A stretch of DNA of 64,000 nucleotides from Siphonodentalium dalli (GCA_032622095.1 CP136063.1:11015814-11079813); one strand, 5' to 3'. Shown: positions 35,579 through 48,409, counted from the first letter of the stretch. Numbers and translations: made by a program. Notes: generated from the sequence alone by a model not told the origin.

Positions 35579-37085
35579 GTGAAAGAAAGATTTTATTTTC
35601 CAGGTATCGACAGTGCTAATCTGAATTTCAGAGCCCCTTTAGTATCCATCACTACTTCTCAACCTCTTGAACTTGTTTGTATTGATTTTCTTACTCCCGA
35701 TTGTTCTAAAGGTGGTTACCAATATGTTCTTGTTATGACAGATCATTTTACTAAATATGCACATGCTTATCCTACAAGGAACATGACTGCAAAGACTACT
35801 GCTGATGTATTGTTTAACAATTTCTTTATTCATTATGGTTATCCTCAACGTATTCGTAGTGATCAAGATGCTAATTTTGAATCTCAACTTATTTATGAAC
35901 TTTGTCAGCTTTGCAGCATCAAGAAGTGCCTGTGATTATGTTTCAGATCTTAGACAAAGACTTTCTGATTCTTACAGATTAGCATCCAAATATATGCCTG
36001 GTGCTCATAGTGGTAATGCCAAATATTATAATCGAAAGCTTCATGGTGCGACTATACATGTAGGTGACAGAGTCTTAGTAAAGACATTAGCTTTCGAAGG
36101 CAGACATAAGTTGGCAGATAAATATGACTCTGAAGTATACACTGTTAAATCCAAACCCAATTCTGACATTCCTGTTTTTAATTTAGAAGATGACAGTGGA
36201 AAGCAAAGAACTTTACATAGGAACCACTTGTTGGCTATTGGTTCTTTACCCTTTGACTTTCCAGATGACGACACAGCCCTTAAATCTCCTCTTGAACAGA
36301 GAGATGCTGCTGCCCCAATTGTAGATCCTCTTATCCCATCTGTACGGCCACCAGAGCCCAAGGTGCGGAAACGTCGTATTCCAGGTACTGGTAGTGATAC
36401 TTCGCGTGATGAAGTTCGTGATAACCATATAAATGGTTCAGACCATATAGATGGTTCAGATGAAGAGTCGGTGATTTGTTTTGTTCCACAGGGCGTTGCA
36501 GGTATAAAATCTGCTCCTAATGTAGTGGACAGTTCAGCTCCATCTCGTCGGGGTGACGACTTTCCTGCGAGATTGGAAGCTGGTGATATTTCTTCTTCCT
36601 GTGGTGACGACCACACTCCAATGAATGAGTTCAGGGAAGTTAGAACTGAGGTCGGTGATGACAGTACTGTTGATATTTCAGCTACACAGGATTCGACAGG
36701 TCAACTTGAACTTCGTTCCACAGGTGATAGCAATGATGAGGCTGCTGGTGAGAATAATGATGAAGTTGTTTATATTACCTGTGTACCTTTAGCATATATT
36801 GCAGAAGATACTGTTGTTGTTGATGGTAATGTTGATGGTGCGAAAGCGAATGTTTCAGGTGATGATGGTGCCTCGAGTAGTAGTCAGAGTGGAGATAGAG
36901 AAATAATATCTCCTTCAGTATCTATACCAACACCAGTACCTAGGAAATCTAGCAGAGCAAAAAACCTCCATCATGGATGGGTGACTATGTATCTAATAAC
37001 ATGCAGCCCATTTCAGGTGGAAAAGATGAATATAAGAATAAGCTTTTGTGTAAGCTTACACAAGATCAGATTTGCACCAGAGTAG
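35579..37085 (+). pseudogene. Gypsy integrase with internal deletion
   Basis: The catalytic-core start is visible (LELVCIDFLTPDCSKGGYQY, VMTDHFTKYAHAYPTRNMTA, HYGYPQRIRSDQDANFES), giving the first two acidic residues of the DDE triad. At about 35925 the frame jumps into the C-terminal region (DLRQRLSDSYRLASKYMPG, GDRVLVKTLAFEGRHKLADK); the segment with the third catalytic residue (Glu) is missing. The long acidic Ser/Asp/Gly-rich tail (36300-36990) is open but without known motif. The N-terminal HHCC zinc-binding part is only vaguely traceable (about 35440-35580). Confidence 0.85.
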
Positions 37086-37560
37086 CTCCAGATGTATTTC
37101 AGTACATTCTGAAGACTATCTTTGATGCATAATGTTTCATTTTCAGTTCATTTATTTTCAGTGATTTCATATCACTGATATGTCTGTTTCAATGATGTGT
37201 GTATTCATTGAAAATGGATATTGTCATGTCGTGTTAGTTGTTTTTAATATTGATTCTTTTATAAATTATATATTGATAGTATGTATTGTTAAGTATCACT
37301 TATCATATTCGTACGATCAGAGGTATTACGACTCATATGAGGTACAAGTTTTCAAGGATTTGTTTTTGTTATATACTCTGTGAGGTGATATAGTGTTCCT
37401 TTCTATATATGATTATGATTTTTAACATATTTGTGTTGATTTTTGTGTATTCATGATTGAAGTTCTCAGATATATATATATATTTATTGTGGACCTCCAA
37501 TATGGAGAAGAATATGTATAGTTCATATAAATGGAACAATAATATACACTGTGTTTGCGG
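37086..37560. other. 3' non-coding part of gypsy element, left of the LINE
   Basis: AT-rich, with a TATATATATATATAT run near 37470-37485. No gene. The 3' end of the opposite-strand LINE is expected near 37500-37580, but its poly-A tail is not obvious. Confidence 0.4.
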
Positions 37561-40280
37561 AGTGGCTCCGCCGTAATATGTTTACTGTCTCATATGTCCC
37601 ATATGGCTCAAATATGTCCATTTGGATGTGAGAGCCGAGGTCGACATTCCACCGTCATGGATTAATAATGCACTTATAATTATTGTCTTCGAATCAGTTG
37701 ACACAAGACGAACAGAAATGAAGCAGTGTCGATAACTATTTGATCCATGCGTTGTGCTATTTCCACCGGCGACTGCATGACGTCGGTGCCGAGTAGAAAT
37801 GCACAAAGTTATCACTTAAAGAGTCTATATATAGAAGGACGGCCACGCCGTATTGGTCAGTTATGTATTCCAGATAGTCGTTCCTCAGGAAGACAGAACA
37901 GGTTGAATTACAGTAGCGAATTGCATGTATTAACTCATTGTTATATATATTTTTACATGTGCAACATGTCAAATTATTACTGTATGTTGTCTTGTTTAGC
38001 AACAATGCAAGATTTCGCAGTTCTCTATTAAAACGTGGGTATTCTCGTAGGATCCTCCAAATGTTCCAACATGATGCTGGGTCTCCGTGTACAATTTTAA
38101 AGACATCGAGGTTTCGATCGACTGACACAGACCGGCACCATTCTCGATAATAATTATGTCGGACTGCTGTCTGCACAAGATTTTTCCAAGAAGATTTCGT
38201 TGGGAAAATTCCAGTTTTTACGTATGATGTTAGGACATGATACAGGGCATAGCGATTTAATATTTCAATGATATCCGGGACGAATCAGTTGTTCGACGAG
38301 CGAAAATAGTGTGCTGGAAAAATTTCTGGAGAAAGATCGTAAGAGGCACCTGGTGTCCTTGAGGCAGATGGATCAGTTCAGAGAGAAAATATAGTTTGTT
38401 GATGTGTATCTCCGTCTCAAGCGGTATTAACTCAAGGAGACTCATCGCAACGTTGGTCGGGGTCCGCGTCGGGAGCGTTTGGATGTGTTTGACACATAAT
38501 CGGTATGCCTTTTCCATTGAATACATGGTTGTGTTGTTTGTGATATTAAGCAACTGACAACCATATAGAGCTTTTGGCAGCACGATTGATCCTAACAGAT
38601 TTGCCATTAGTGGTGTGCACGATTTGAGCAAACCTCTTCCAGCGATACTAAAGTACGATTTTCGTAACTTTTCCGAAAGAATTGAGCTCCTAGTTGTATC
38701 AGCATGGAATTTGCACTGTTTGATTCCAAGATGAACACAGTTGTTAGATTCTGGAAGCGGTTGATCACCAATAAACCATTGTCTATCGTTGAGTTTATCT
38801 TGACGTTTTGTCTCGTTAAATACAACAATTGTGCTTTTCGTCGTTGAGAAATTAAATCTCCACTGCCGACTGTATCTATAACAGATGTCGATGAGGCTAT
38901 CAAGACCTGATTTCGTGAGTGATACAAGAGCAATGTCGTCGGCCACAGACAGCGAAGTACACGAAATTTCAGAGATGTGTAGGCCATTTCTGGATTTGGT
39001 CAAAGTTTCCAGCAAGTCATTTATGTACACAAGATAAAAAAAGGGGGAAGTCACAGCTCCTTGTCTTGTTCCTTATAGAACATCGAATGGATCAGAAAGA
39101 GATCCGTTATATAAATGCCAGCATACAGTTCACGGAGCGGTCGTGCGGGGATGAAGGAGAGAGCTATATCGGCCTTTTCGTGCATCCCGGGTTAGCCCTC
39201 CCAGAAATACTTTCTCCACTGAGCTGTGTAGTCGAAGAAACCTTGATCCATGCGTTCTGATGCTGTCTCTTATCGGTCGGCGAAGAAAAACAAAAAGTTC
39301 ATAAAGCAAGCTATTTTACTGTTGTGGCCTAATAGACATAAAGACATATTTTATCCAAAAATTTAAATACACGCAAAATGCAGTTTCCGATCTTTTATTA
39401 CACGCTTGTTACTAGAAGTACAGTGTTATTGCTGTTCCATATTTACAAATACATGACTTTTGCAATATTGGTGCATATTTTTCACAAGTCGCAGAATTTT
39501 TCCATTGAAACCCATGTCATGAAGTGTTACCAGAAGGCCCTCGTGCCATACACGATCAACAAAAGCCTTCTGCGAATCCAAGAAGCACACATATGCTCGA
39601 GAATCAAGGTCATGGAGATACCAGATAGACTCTTGGAGAATGAAGGAGGTCATGAGGCAGTTCACACCTTTCTGAAAAACCATGTTGTAATTTATTAGGG
39701 AAATTTGGAAAGTGACTGTCCGTGAGGAACCTGTTAAGCAGGATGCCTTCGAATACTTTATACATAACTGAAAGCAGTGATAGCTCGATAGCTGTCAGGA
39801 ATGGCGTGTGGTTTTGGAGATCCCTTGTAGAGGGGTACGATTATACCTGTTTATAAACATGGAGGTATCCATTCCAAGTCAATCATGCCGTTGTAGAGAT
39901 TACAAAGAGCCACTTTAAGACATTCGCTCCCATTAATAATGTGTTCATTCACCACATTGTCTATTCCACTTGATTTATGGCGTTTAAGGTTCTTTAAAAC
40001 TGAGTTGAGTTCTGGTATAGTTATCCGTTCACAGAATATAATGTCAGTATAGTTTGTGTGTGACACGTCGAGGAGCTGTTCGAGGCGCGTTCGTACGACG
40101 ACTTCGAATTCCGGATCACTATGTGCATTCGGAGTGTACATGCTCTTGAAGTAGGATCCCCATGCTGACAAAATTTTAACTGGATCCCGAAGAGTGATGT
40201 CGTAGAACTTCATGACTGAACATAGACCATTTGAGCGTGATCCCTGGTCAGCGGTATTGTGTGATATATCCACGTTGTTT
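37560..40280 (-). mobile_element. Second LINE, reverse strand, inside the gypsy element
   Basis: RT blocks read leftward: ELNSVLKNLKRHKSSGIDNV (about 40000), LDSQKAFVDRVWHEGLL (about 39560), then RQGAVTSPFFYLVYINDLLE (about 39065-39010), catalytic ADD in LSVADDIALVS (about 38945), HLGIKQCKFHADTTR, and a C-terminal segment with a CTCKNIYNNELIHAIRYC cysteine-histidine motif (about 37960-37910). It is 5'-truncated near 40280 (no endonuclease seen) and split into four frames, so inactive. About 330 bp of unrelated sequence (about 39100-39432) separates RT blocks that should be adjacent. The lineage differs from the LINE at 14795. Confidence 0.82.
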
Positions 40281-40515
40281 ACTGTCTAGTGAAGAGTCAG
40301 TTCAGTAACTGTTGATTAAGTTGCAGTTATATAATGCTGATATTTGATTTTAGTTCTGAAGATAGGTCGGTGTCAAGGTTATCTGTGTATGCGAATCTTA
40401 TAGATGATAATTTTCCATTATCAGTTGCAGAGTTTGAATGTCATGTCAATTAGAGACATTTCTTTCAGTATTTGTTTAAATGACATGGGAATCATTTTGT
40501 CAACAGAGGGGAGAG

Positions 40516-41620
40516 TGTGACAGTGCTATTTTATATACCAAAACAGTATATGTCTTCATTTCATGCTACACATGTATACTAACTAAGTTATTAAACTTAA
40601 CTCACTAATATAAATTTTATAGCCGCATTGCAATCATTTAATTCCGCGTGCTTGGTTCATTCCATTCCGCGCTATTCCGTTCTATACATTTCCCGTTGCC
40701 AATCGCATTCTGTTCTGCATCTTGCTATTTCGTATTTCTACTTTCACCCAATATCTCATCCACTCTATTCTCTACCTTTTATTTAGCGCCCAATCTGAGA
40801 CCTAACTGTCGGACACTAAGGTGTCTTAGCCAATCACAGGTAACGTCTTTTTGCGCCTGTTGTCAGTTGATAATTTGAGTTCGAGCTGTCAACATCGTTA
40901 GTCTTGTTGACACCCAGTGTTAGCGTACATTGTTGCCTGAAGAATGTCACAGTTATAAAGTATAAGAAATGAATACTACGTTATGACATCTGACCTATGC
41001 TCCTCCCAGTATGGTATGTGATATTTGTTATGTTTTTACCCGTTATTATATCATGTATTTTAATAATATTGTGTTCGTTTTTGGAAGTTCAGAATTTGTC
41101 ACATTTGCATAAATATATTTGACCAATAGATTAGGGATGTGGAAATCGCACGCTGCGTTCATAATCTCCCTTTTATACTAGCAATATAGGTTTTATTTCT
41201 AACTGTTCGTCACAGTTAGGATTGTGTCAAAATAGTTGTTTATATCGACAATAGGGAAGTTGGTTTATTAACACAATCACATTTCACATATTTATTTAAA
41301 TCCATTCTGGATATATATTTAGGCAGCAACTACAACCCATGTATTTGTTCGCCAGGGTCTCTCATCTTCGTCTCTATCTCGATTGATGTCTGATGTTGTG
41401 GTCAAGCTAGCCTATATATGTGTTGTGATGTCGTCTCCATGTTGTGAAGCTTGTTGGATGTGTTCCTTTTGATAAATGAGGAGGAATAAATATATAGAAG
41501 ACTTTTAAGGTAGGATTAGTGTTTCCATAAACCCTGCCTGGTGTTCGGACTCAGAGCCCCACAAATGTTTGTGCTATAGCATGATGGTTCACTGAAGACC
41601 CACCCCTGTGCTCTACCACA
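40516..41620 (+). repeat. 3' LTR of the gypsy element
   Basis: 1105 bp from TGTGACAGTGC to CTCTACCACA, preceded by the purine tract CAGAGGGGAGAG. It contains the empty site for the foldback element at about 40618 and about 130 bp (from about 40710) that the 5' LTR has lost. An AATAAA-type context is present near 41485. Confidence 0.88.
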
Positions 41621-41621
41621 A

Positions 41622-41769
41622 TTATACAATGTTGTGTACAGTACGTTTTTTCTTGTACTCGTCCAGGTTGTGGTGAACATGAAAATATGCGTGTCTCGTC
41701 CAATATGACTTTTGACCACAACCTGGACTCGTAAAAGAAAAAACACATACTGTACACAACATTGTATAA
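41622..41769. mobile_element. 148-bp hairpin MITE at the gypsy 3' border
   Basis: TTATACAATGTTGTGTACAG at the left and its inverse at the right; about 55 bp of each arm pair (CCAGGTTGTGGT / ACCACAACCTGG), leaving a loop of about 35 bases. It lies immediately between the gypsy LTR end and a fragment of MITE family B. A TA or TTA duplication is possible but ambiguous. Confidence 0.7.
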
Positions 41770-42060
41770 TAACTTTATAATATTGATTTTATTTTGAATA
41801 TTTTATTCCATAATTATAAGCGATAATGAGTCCAATTAACGTTTATTGGTGACAAAAATATATCATAAAATTTCTGGTATGTTAACAATAACCACGTTAT
41901 CTGAACAACCAAACGTTTTTAGACCAAAAAATATTCGAAATATAATCCATATTAATCGATAAAAGCATTACCCGACAGGGGTATTCGATTCATAACAATA
42001 TTTTATACCCCGGTAACTATATACCATATGTGTACAAAGAGATATATTTTTAATATTAAA
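41770..42060. mobile_element. MITE family B, truncated copy
   Basis: Related to 16850-17369 over the inner left arm (ATTGATTTTATTTTGAATATT), the centre (AAATTTCTGGTATGTTAAC) and the right end (TATTTTATACCCCGGTAAC..CAAAGAGAT). The left terminus is missing and an internal part is deleted. Confidence 0.75.
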
Positions 42061-42139
42061 AAATGATATTCAATATCGCGGTGATTCGCCAATAACAATC
42101 AACGGCTGTTAAACTGAACACTCCCAAAGTTAAACTATA

Positions 42140-42898
<759 letters not shown>

Positions 42899-43438
42899 AC
42901 TTCATTCGAACGACGAATCACACGAGAATGGGTTATCGGTGTACTGCATTAATGCCTCGTGTGTGCGAAGTTAGAACTGCACTGATGCCTCGTGTGTGCG
43001 AAGCTATAACTGCACTGATGCATCGTGAGATTGAAGTTAGAACTGCACTGATGCCTCGTGAGTTCGAAGTTAGAACAAACGGCAAACATCGCTCGGTGAA
43101 CTGCACTGATGCATCGTGTGTGCGAAGTTAGAACTGCACTGATGCCTCGTGTGTGTGCGAAGCTAGAACTGCACTGATGCCTCACATGTGCGAAGCTAGA
43201 ACTGCACTGATGTCTCCTGTGTGCGAAGCTAGAACAAACGGGAAACGTCGCGCACGTTGTTGTGAATAAACCGATTTTTTGGTGATACAATATGAAAAGT
43301 AGAATTACACTACAAAACTGGATCTAGATGTCTATGGTAACTCTAGGTTCTGACCAATCAGGAAAAGGCTTTTAAGCATATTTACACAGTCATATTCCGA
43401 TACTAATTTAAGATAATTTCACTCAGGTTAGATTCTGA

Positions 43439-44727
43439 TAACTAAAGCGTATTTTGAAGAAATGTTGTTGTTGTTGTATCTTGATGGTATGGAGACCGTC
43501 TGATCGGATTGAGTACCTTTAAAATGTGTTAATTGGACAAAACAGTCAGTGTGTCCATATAACAATACGACGGAAACAGATATCATAAAGTATTTTACAG
43601 TTTTACAAGCTAAATTATAACATATAATACAATTAAAAAGTTAATCATAATAGATTATGTAGTATGAGTATGTATCCCAATTTATGAATCTAGTTTCAAG
43701 TTTGTAGCTCATGGCAATTGAAGGATCTACAGTGAGTTTAGTTATCAGTCAAGTACAGTTGCAAGATTATAATTGTAGCTGAGAAAATACTAGTTGAACA
43801 TAGTATATGATATATAGTTGAACATAGTAGATTATATACAGTTGAAAATACATCGAGTGAGTCTAGTTAGTAAATATTAGATGTATTTATAAAGGTGGCG
43901 ATTAGCAAATCATGCTTTTTCTAGATGATTGGCTGCCAAATTATTATTATATTTCTAGTTGTAGAGAGAGTGGAATTTGTGTTATATAAATTGAAAAACT
44001 ATAGTAATTTTAAGGCATGAGATAAATGTATGTTAACAATTATATTCCCCACATCAAGAAGATGCCTGTCTATATACAAATTTCATAAACAAAATATTCC
44101 CGGGCTGAGTCCATCCTTGATCTCTTACAACGGAAATATGGTGACAGCATTAATTATCTTTTCCGCAACATGATTGATATAGTTTCCTGGATATCTGTAT
44201 ATATCACATGAACCCCCTATTGTATCACTAAAATGCCATTACAGATTTCCTTATCTGTCACAAGTGTTGAATAGGCGCGTGCTTCCCGCCAACTTGGATA
44301 TATGATTACGCCAGTACACATGGACAGCCCACGACACTTCCATCAATAAACTGATAAATGTATGCATGTTTCGTGGGAGTGTTTATATATACATGGTGTA
44401 AAGTTGAGACAAACACGTCTTTGTTAATTTTGGTGCCCGTGCTCTCCCGATCTGACGGTGCTTTGGCAACTTTGCACACAATATTTATATTCCTGCTAGC
44501 ACGAATGTGCCATATACATGTATATAAAACTTTGGATAACATAATTATAGTCATCATATCAAGGAGTTGCCCATATATATACAAACATATTTTTATTTTT
44601 AAAAATATTCCCTGTCTGAGTCCATACTGATCTACATGTACCCTTGATCTCTTACAACGGAATTACAGTGAAATCATTTGTTGTGGGGACTCAGGGTGCG
44701 TTAGTATTTCTATTTTTGTTATTTTAA
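43439..44727. other. AT-rich non-coding stretch
   Basis: No gene. It contains the short repeat shared with about 14000 (44300-44400) and GTTGAACATAGTA-type duplicates around 43790-43860. Confidence 0.4.
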
Positions 44728-45690
44728 TGATGAATTATCTCTTTAAATAACAAATTTGAAATAGTTGCGTGGGTATAAAATAATAAACATGAACTGAAGA
44801 CACCTTTCCGGAAAGGCTTCTATCAATTGATATTGATTTTATTTCGAATATTTTATTGGGACCCTTTATTTGTCTATTTTCAGAACAGGCCATTCGGGTG
44901 ATACCGTATAGTGATATAGAGCACTAGGCTGTTCCTATGGCTAGGCACCGAACGTCAACTGTCCCAGATTGGTTGATTGTATTGTTTTATTCCATAGTTA
45001 TAAGCAATAATGGGTATAATTAACGTTTATTTGTGATAAAAATAACACAATACAATTTCTGGTCTCTGTTAAAGGTGGATTATCTCTTTGTAAACATGTA
45101 TTATATAGTTACCGGGGTATAAAATATTAGATTTGAATCGAAGACTCCTGTCCGGAAATGCTTCTATCGATTAATATTAATTTTATTTCGAATATTTTCT
45201 GGTCTAAAAAGGTGTGTTTGTTCAGCTAACGAACAATAGTGGTTACCGTTAACAGAGACCAGAAATTTTATGTAACAATTTTATCACAAATAAACGTTAA
45301 TCATACTTATTAACGCTTATATCTGTGGAACAAAACAATACAAACAACCAATCTGTGACATTTGACTTTCGTTGCGTAGCCGTATGAACAACACAGTGCT
45401 CTATATCGCAATATGGTATCATCCGAATGGTCTGTTCTAAAAATAGTAACAATAACGGTCCCGATTTAATATTCGAAATAAAATCAATATTAATTGATAG
45501 AAGCTATTCCGGACACGGGTCTTCAGTTCATATCTATTATTTTATACCCACGCAACTATTTAAAATTTGTTATTTAAAGAGATAATCCATCTTTAACAAT
45601 AGCAACTCTTGTTCGTTAGCTAAACAACCACACCTTTTTAGACCATAGAATATTCGAAATAAAATTAATATTAATTGAATACACTTATTA
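44728..45690. mobile_element. MITE family B, outer copy hosting another copy of itself
   Basis: The left end TGATGAATTATCTCTTTAAA is preceded by TTAA (44724-44727) and matches the left arm of 16850-17369. The copy is interrupted at a TTAA in its centre by the inner copy (45073-45592) and resumes at about 45597 (CAATAGCAACTCTTGTTCG). It is truncated near 45690 before its right terminus. Confidence 0.88.
45073..45592. mobile_element. MITE family B, complete inner copy (520 bp)
   Basis: Ends AGGTGGATTATCTCTTT and GATAATCCATCT, flanked by TTAA at 45069-45072 and 45593-45596, in opposite orientation to the host copy. It has the same length as the 16850-17369 copy, which points to recent spread from one master. 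Confidence 0.92.
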
Positions 45691-45708
45691 AGTAACTGCC
45701 GTTGATCG

Positions 45709-46355
45709 TAACAATACCAACATACAATGCATAACATTATCTGGATCATATCCATTTGCATTCATACTTCATTCGAACGACGAATCACACGAGAAGGGGT
45801 TATCGGTGTACTGCATTAATGCCTCGTGTGTGCGAAGTTAGAACTGCGCTGATGCCTCGTGTGTGCGAAGTTAGAACTGCACTGATGCCTCGTGTGTGCG
45901 AAGTTAGAACAAACGGCAAACGTCTCTCGGTGAACTGCACTGATGCCTCGTGTGCGCGAAGCTATAACTGCACTGATGCCTCGTGAGTTCGAAGTTAGAA
46001 CTGCACTGATGCCTCGTGAGTTCACAGTTAGAACAAACGGCAAACGTCGCTCGGTGAACTGCACTGATGCATCGTGTGTGAGAAGTTAGAACCGCACTGA
46101 TGCCTCGTGTGTGTGTGCGAAGCTAGAACTGCACTGATGCCTCGTGTGTGCGAAGCTAGAACAAACGGGAAACGTCGCGCACGTTGTTGTGAATAAACCG
46201 ATTTTTTGGTGATACAATATGAAAAGTAGAATTACACTACAAAACTGGATCTAGATATCTATGGTAACTCTAGGTTCTGACCAATCAGGAAAAGGCTTTT
46301 AAGCATATTTACACAGTCATATTCCGATACTAATTTAAGATAATTTCACTCAGGT
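45709..46355. repeat. Dispersed repeat with 33-bp minisatellite, copy 2
   Basis: The second copy of the 42842-43438 repeat, longer because of extra 33-bp units. It follows the truncated MITE directly. Near-identity of the right part suggests recent duplication or movement, but no flanking duplication was found. Confidence 0.88.
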
Positions 46356-46504
46356 GGAGTTCAGAACACATATAATAGTTCACTGTCACAATTATCACTA
46401 GTATGGTTTACGTCGATAGAAGCTTGGACTATTTGTGGAAATTCATATTTATACAGTTTCATCTGATATGAAGTTTGTTTATCAAGTCATTCGCGTCAGT
46501 ATGG

Positions 46505-46878
46505 TCACATATGTCACACCGATTTCATGTATGGATTATCACATATGTCACACCGATTTCATGTATGGATTATCACATATGTCACACCGATTTCATGTAT
46601 GAACTATGGATTCTCTCACGTGGCACACCGATTTCATGTATGGATTCTCTCACGTGTCACACCGATTTCATGTATGGTTTCTCTCACATGTCACACCAAT
46701 TTCATGTACATGTATGGATTCTCTCACATGTCACACCAATTTCATGTAGATGTATGGATTCTCTTAAATGTCCCACCGATGTGATGTACATGTATGGATT
46801 CTCTCACATGTCACACCAATTTCATGTAGATGTATGGATTCTCTTAAATGTCCCACCGATTTCATGTATGGATTATAC
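46505..46878. repeat. 34/40-bp minisatellite resembling a zinc-finger linker
   Basis: About eleven units: first 34 bp (CACCGATTTCATGTATGGAT core), then 40-bp variants with an added TACATG. On the minus strand a unit reads AGAATCCATACATGAAATCGGTGTGACATGTG, in pieces similar to the RIHTGDR-CDMC coding part of the adjacent ZNF-4 fingers with the middle left out. It lies just downstream of the ZNF-4 stop codon. Confidence 0.8.
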
Positions 46879-46937
46879 TTCCTCGGGTTAGAAGACTGAA
46901 CGAATTATCTCCAAGCACATATCGCGATATGAGCGAA

Positions 46938-47783
46938 TTATTTATGGCACTTACGTGCATGTCTCACCAGATCGCTCCCCCGAACAAATGATTTATCACA
47001 GTGCTCGCACTCGTATGGACGTTCTCCCGTGTGAATTATCTTGTGCCTCGTCAGAGTACTTGAGGAAGCGAATGACTTATCACACACATCGCACTGATAT
47101 GGACGATCACCGGTGTGTGTTCTCATGTGAACGATGACATGTGATGAACTACTAAAGGATTTATCACACACATCACACTTGTACGGGCGATCACCCGTGT
47201 GAGCTTTCTTATGTAGAGTAAGACTTCCAGAGCGGGTGAATACTTTCCCACAGATATCACACTCGTATGAGCTATTGCCGGTATGGATTTTCTTATGTTG
47301 TGTCAAGGTATTTGAGGCAGCGAATGATTTCTCACACACATCACATTGATATGGGCGATCACCAGTGTGGATTCTCTTATGTGTCACCAGGTGACTGTTC
47401 TGTGAGAATGATTTCGCACATACATCGCACTGATACGGACGATCACCGCTGTGGACTCTCTTATGTGTCACTAGCTGAATGTTCACGTTGAATGATTTCG
47501 CACATACATCGCACTGATACGGACGATCCCCACTATGGATTCTCTTATGTTTGGTGACATCACGTGAACTACGAAATGATTTCCCACACATGTCACACTG
47601 ATATGGCCGATCATCTGTATGCATTCTTTTATGTACCCGCAGATTACCTGAGTGGACGAACGATTTCTCACACATGTCGCACTGATATGGCCGATCGCCA
47701 GTATGTATTCTCTTGTGGGCAGTCAAACTTTCAAAGCGTGTTAATACTTTTCCACAAATATCACACTCGTGTGAGCCACCCAT
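46938..47783 (-). CDS. ZNF-4: intact 10-finger C2H2 protein
   Basis: A 281-codon frame from ATG at 47783. Ten fingers in a row with conserved C-x2-C...H-x3-H spacing: HECDICGKVLTRFESLTAH first, and a terminal ECEHCDKSFVRGSDLVRHAR with an H-x4-H end (HARKCH). Linkers are [16 protein letters not shown], one TGERPYEC. The helix positions differ in every finger, unlike the copied fingers of ZNF-2, which is expected for a gene under selection. The likely role is sequence-specific DNA binding in the nucleus; the target is unknown and no effector domain is present. Upstream (47784-48110) further fingers are degenerate and out of frame, so either the ATG at 47783 is a secondary start after 5' decay, or the true first exon is elsewhere. 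This is the only zinc-finger frame of the cluster with no break inside. Confidence 0.88.
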   Translation of the reverse strand: MGGSHECDICGKVLTRFESLTAHKRIHTGDRPYQCDMCEKSFVHSGNLRVHKRMHTDDRPYQCDMCGKSFRSSRDVTKHKRIHSGDRPYQCDVCAKSFNVNIQLVTHKRVHSGDRPYQCDVCAKSFSQNSHLVTHKRIHTGDRPYQCDVCEKSFAASNTLTQHKKIHTGNSSYECDICGKVFTRSGSLTLHKKAHTGDRPYKCDVCDKSFSSSSHVIVHMRTHTGDRPYQCDVCDKSFASSSTLTRHKIIHTGERPYECEHCDKSFVRGSDLVRHARKCHK

Positions 47784-48110
47784 TTTGTGGGACGCTATCT
47801 TGTGTTCAGAAACCTCAAATCAGCTAATGATTTCTGACATATCTGTATACCGCACTGGAAAAGTCGATCATCAGTTGGTTCTCTTATTTGCAAAACACGC
47901 GCATACTTTCCAACATAGGCTTATACGATCACCGGTATTATCTCATTTACACTCAGGCCACCTGGGTTTGTGAATGCTTTGTTACAGATGCATGTAGGAC
48001 TACATGAATCGCAGTCGATCCGTGTGGATTCCCTTAATGGCGGCTCAAAATTCCCGATTCTCGCAATGCTTTTTGTATCACACGCGAATATCCAACATCT
48101 TATTACTTTC
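47784..48110 (-). pseudogene. Degenerate 5' fingers of ZNF-4
   Basis: Finger-like codons read leftward (TDDRLFQCGIQICQKSLADL in a shifted frame, an earlier CNKAFTNPGG-like piece), with lost histidines and stops. The order matches the array periodicity, so ZNF-4 once had at least three more N-terminal fingers. Confidence 0.6.
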
Positions 48111-48270
48111 GCGCATATATCTTGTTCCTTGTATTTAACATATCAACATCTGGTTTTGTAGAATGGATATATGTATTGGGCGATAAAAGAGTGCATGATG
48201 TGGTTTGACTTCGCCAGACACGATCGAACGCACCTGAGGAGGATTACCTGGAAATCCTTTCGCTCGTTAT

Positions 48271-48400
48271 TTTAACATGGGTTTTTATGGCGTTATGGTT
48301 TATAACGGCCCGGCAGGAATGATTAACAGCCCGAGGGCAATTATAGAGGCTAATAAGACCGACGGCTGTTAATCATTCCTGGAGAGCCGTTAATGAACCA
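48271..48400. repeat. Hairpin repeat, copy 1 ('GGAATGATTAACAGCCC')
   Basis: An imperfect palindrome: GGTTTATAACGGCCC.. pairs with ..GCCGTTAATGAACC around GGAATGATTAACAGCCC and its inverse. It is related to the better-preserved copy at 48912-49110. Confidence 0.75.
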
Positions 48401-48409
48401 ATTACTATT

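Larger units (their letters stand above)
23927..41620 (+). mobile_element. Decayed Ty3/gypsy LTR retrotransposon containing nested insertions
   Basis: 5' LTR remnant, candidate PBS at 30158, a 2.3-kb leader, gag-protease (32441-33547), RT (33840-34740), RNase H (34754-35140), integrase (35579-37085), a polypurine tract CAGAGGGGAGAG before 40516, and a 3' LTR. A foldback element (23962-29267) sits in the 5' LTR and a LINE on the opposite strand (about 37560-40280) in the 3' part. All protein frames are broken. Without the two insertions the element would be about 9.7 kb. Confidence 0.85.

Noticed and set aside
36041-36616. 191-codon open frame on minus
   Set aside because: Antisense shadow of the acidic integrase tail; no motif.
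46475-46891. 138-codon open frame on +
   Set aside because: It translates the 34/40-bp minisatellite and has no conserved domain.
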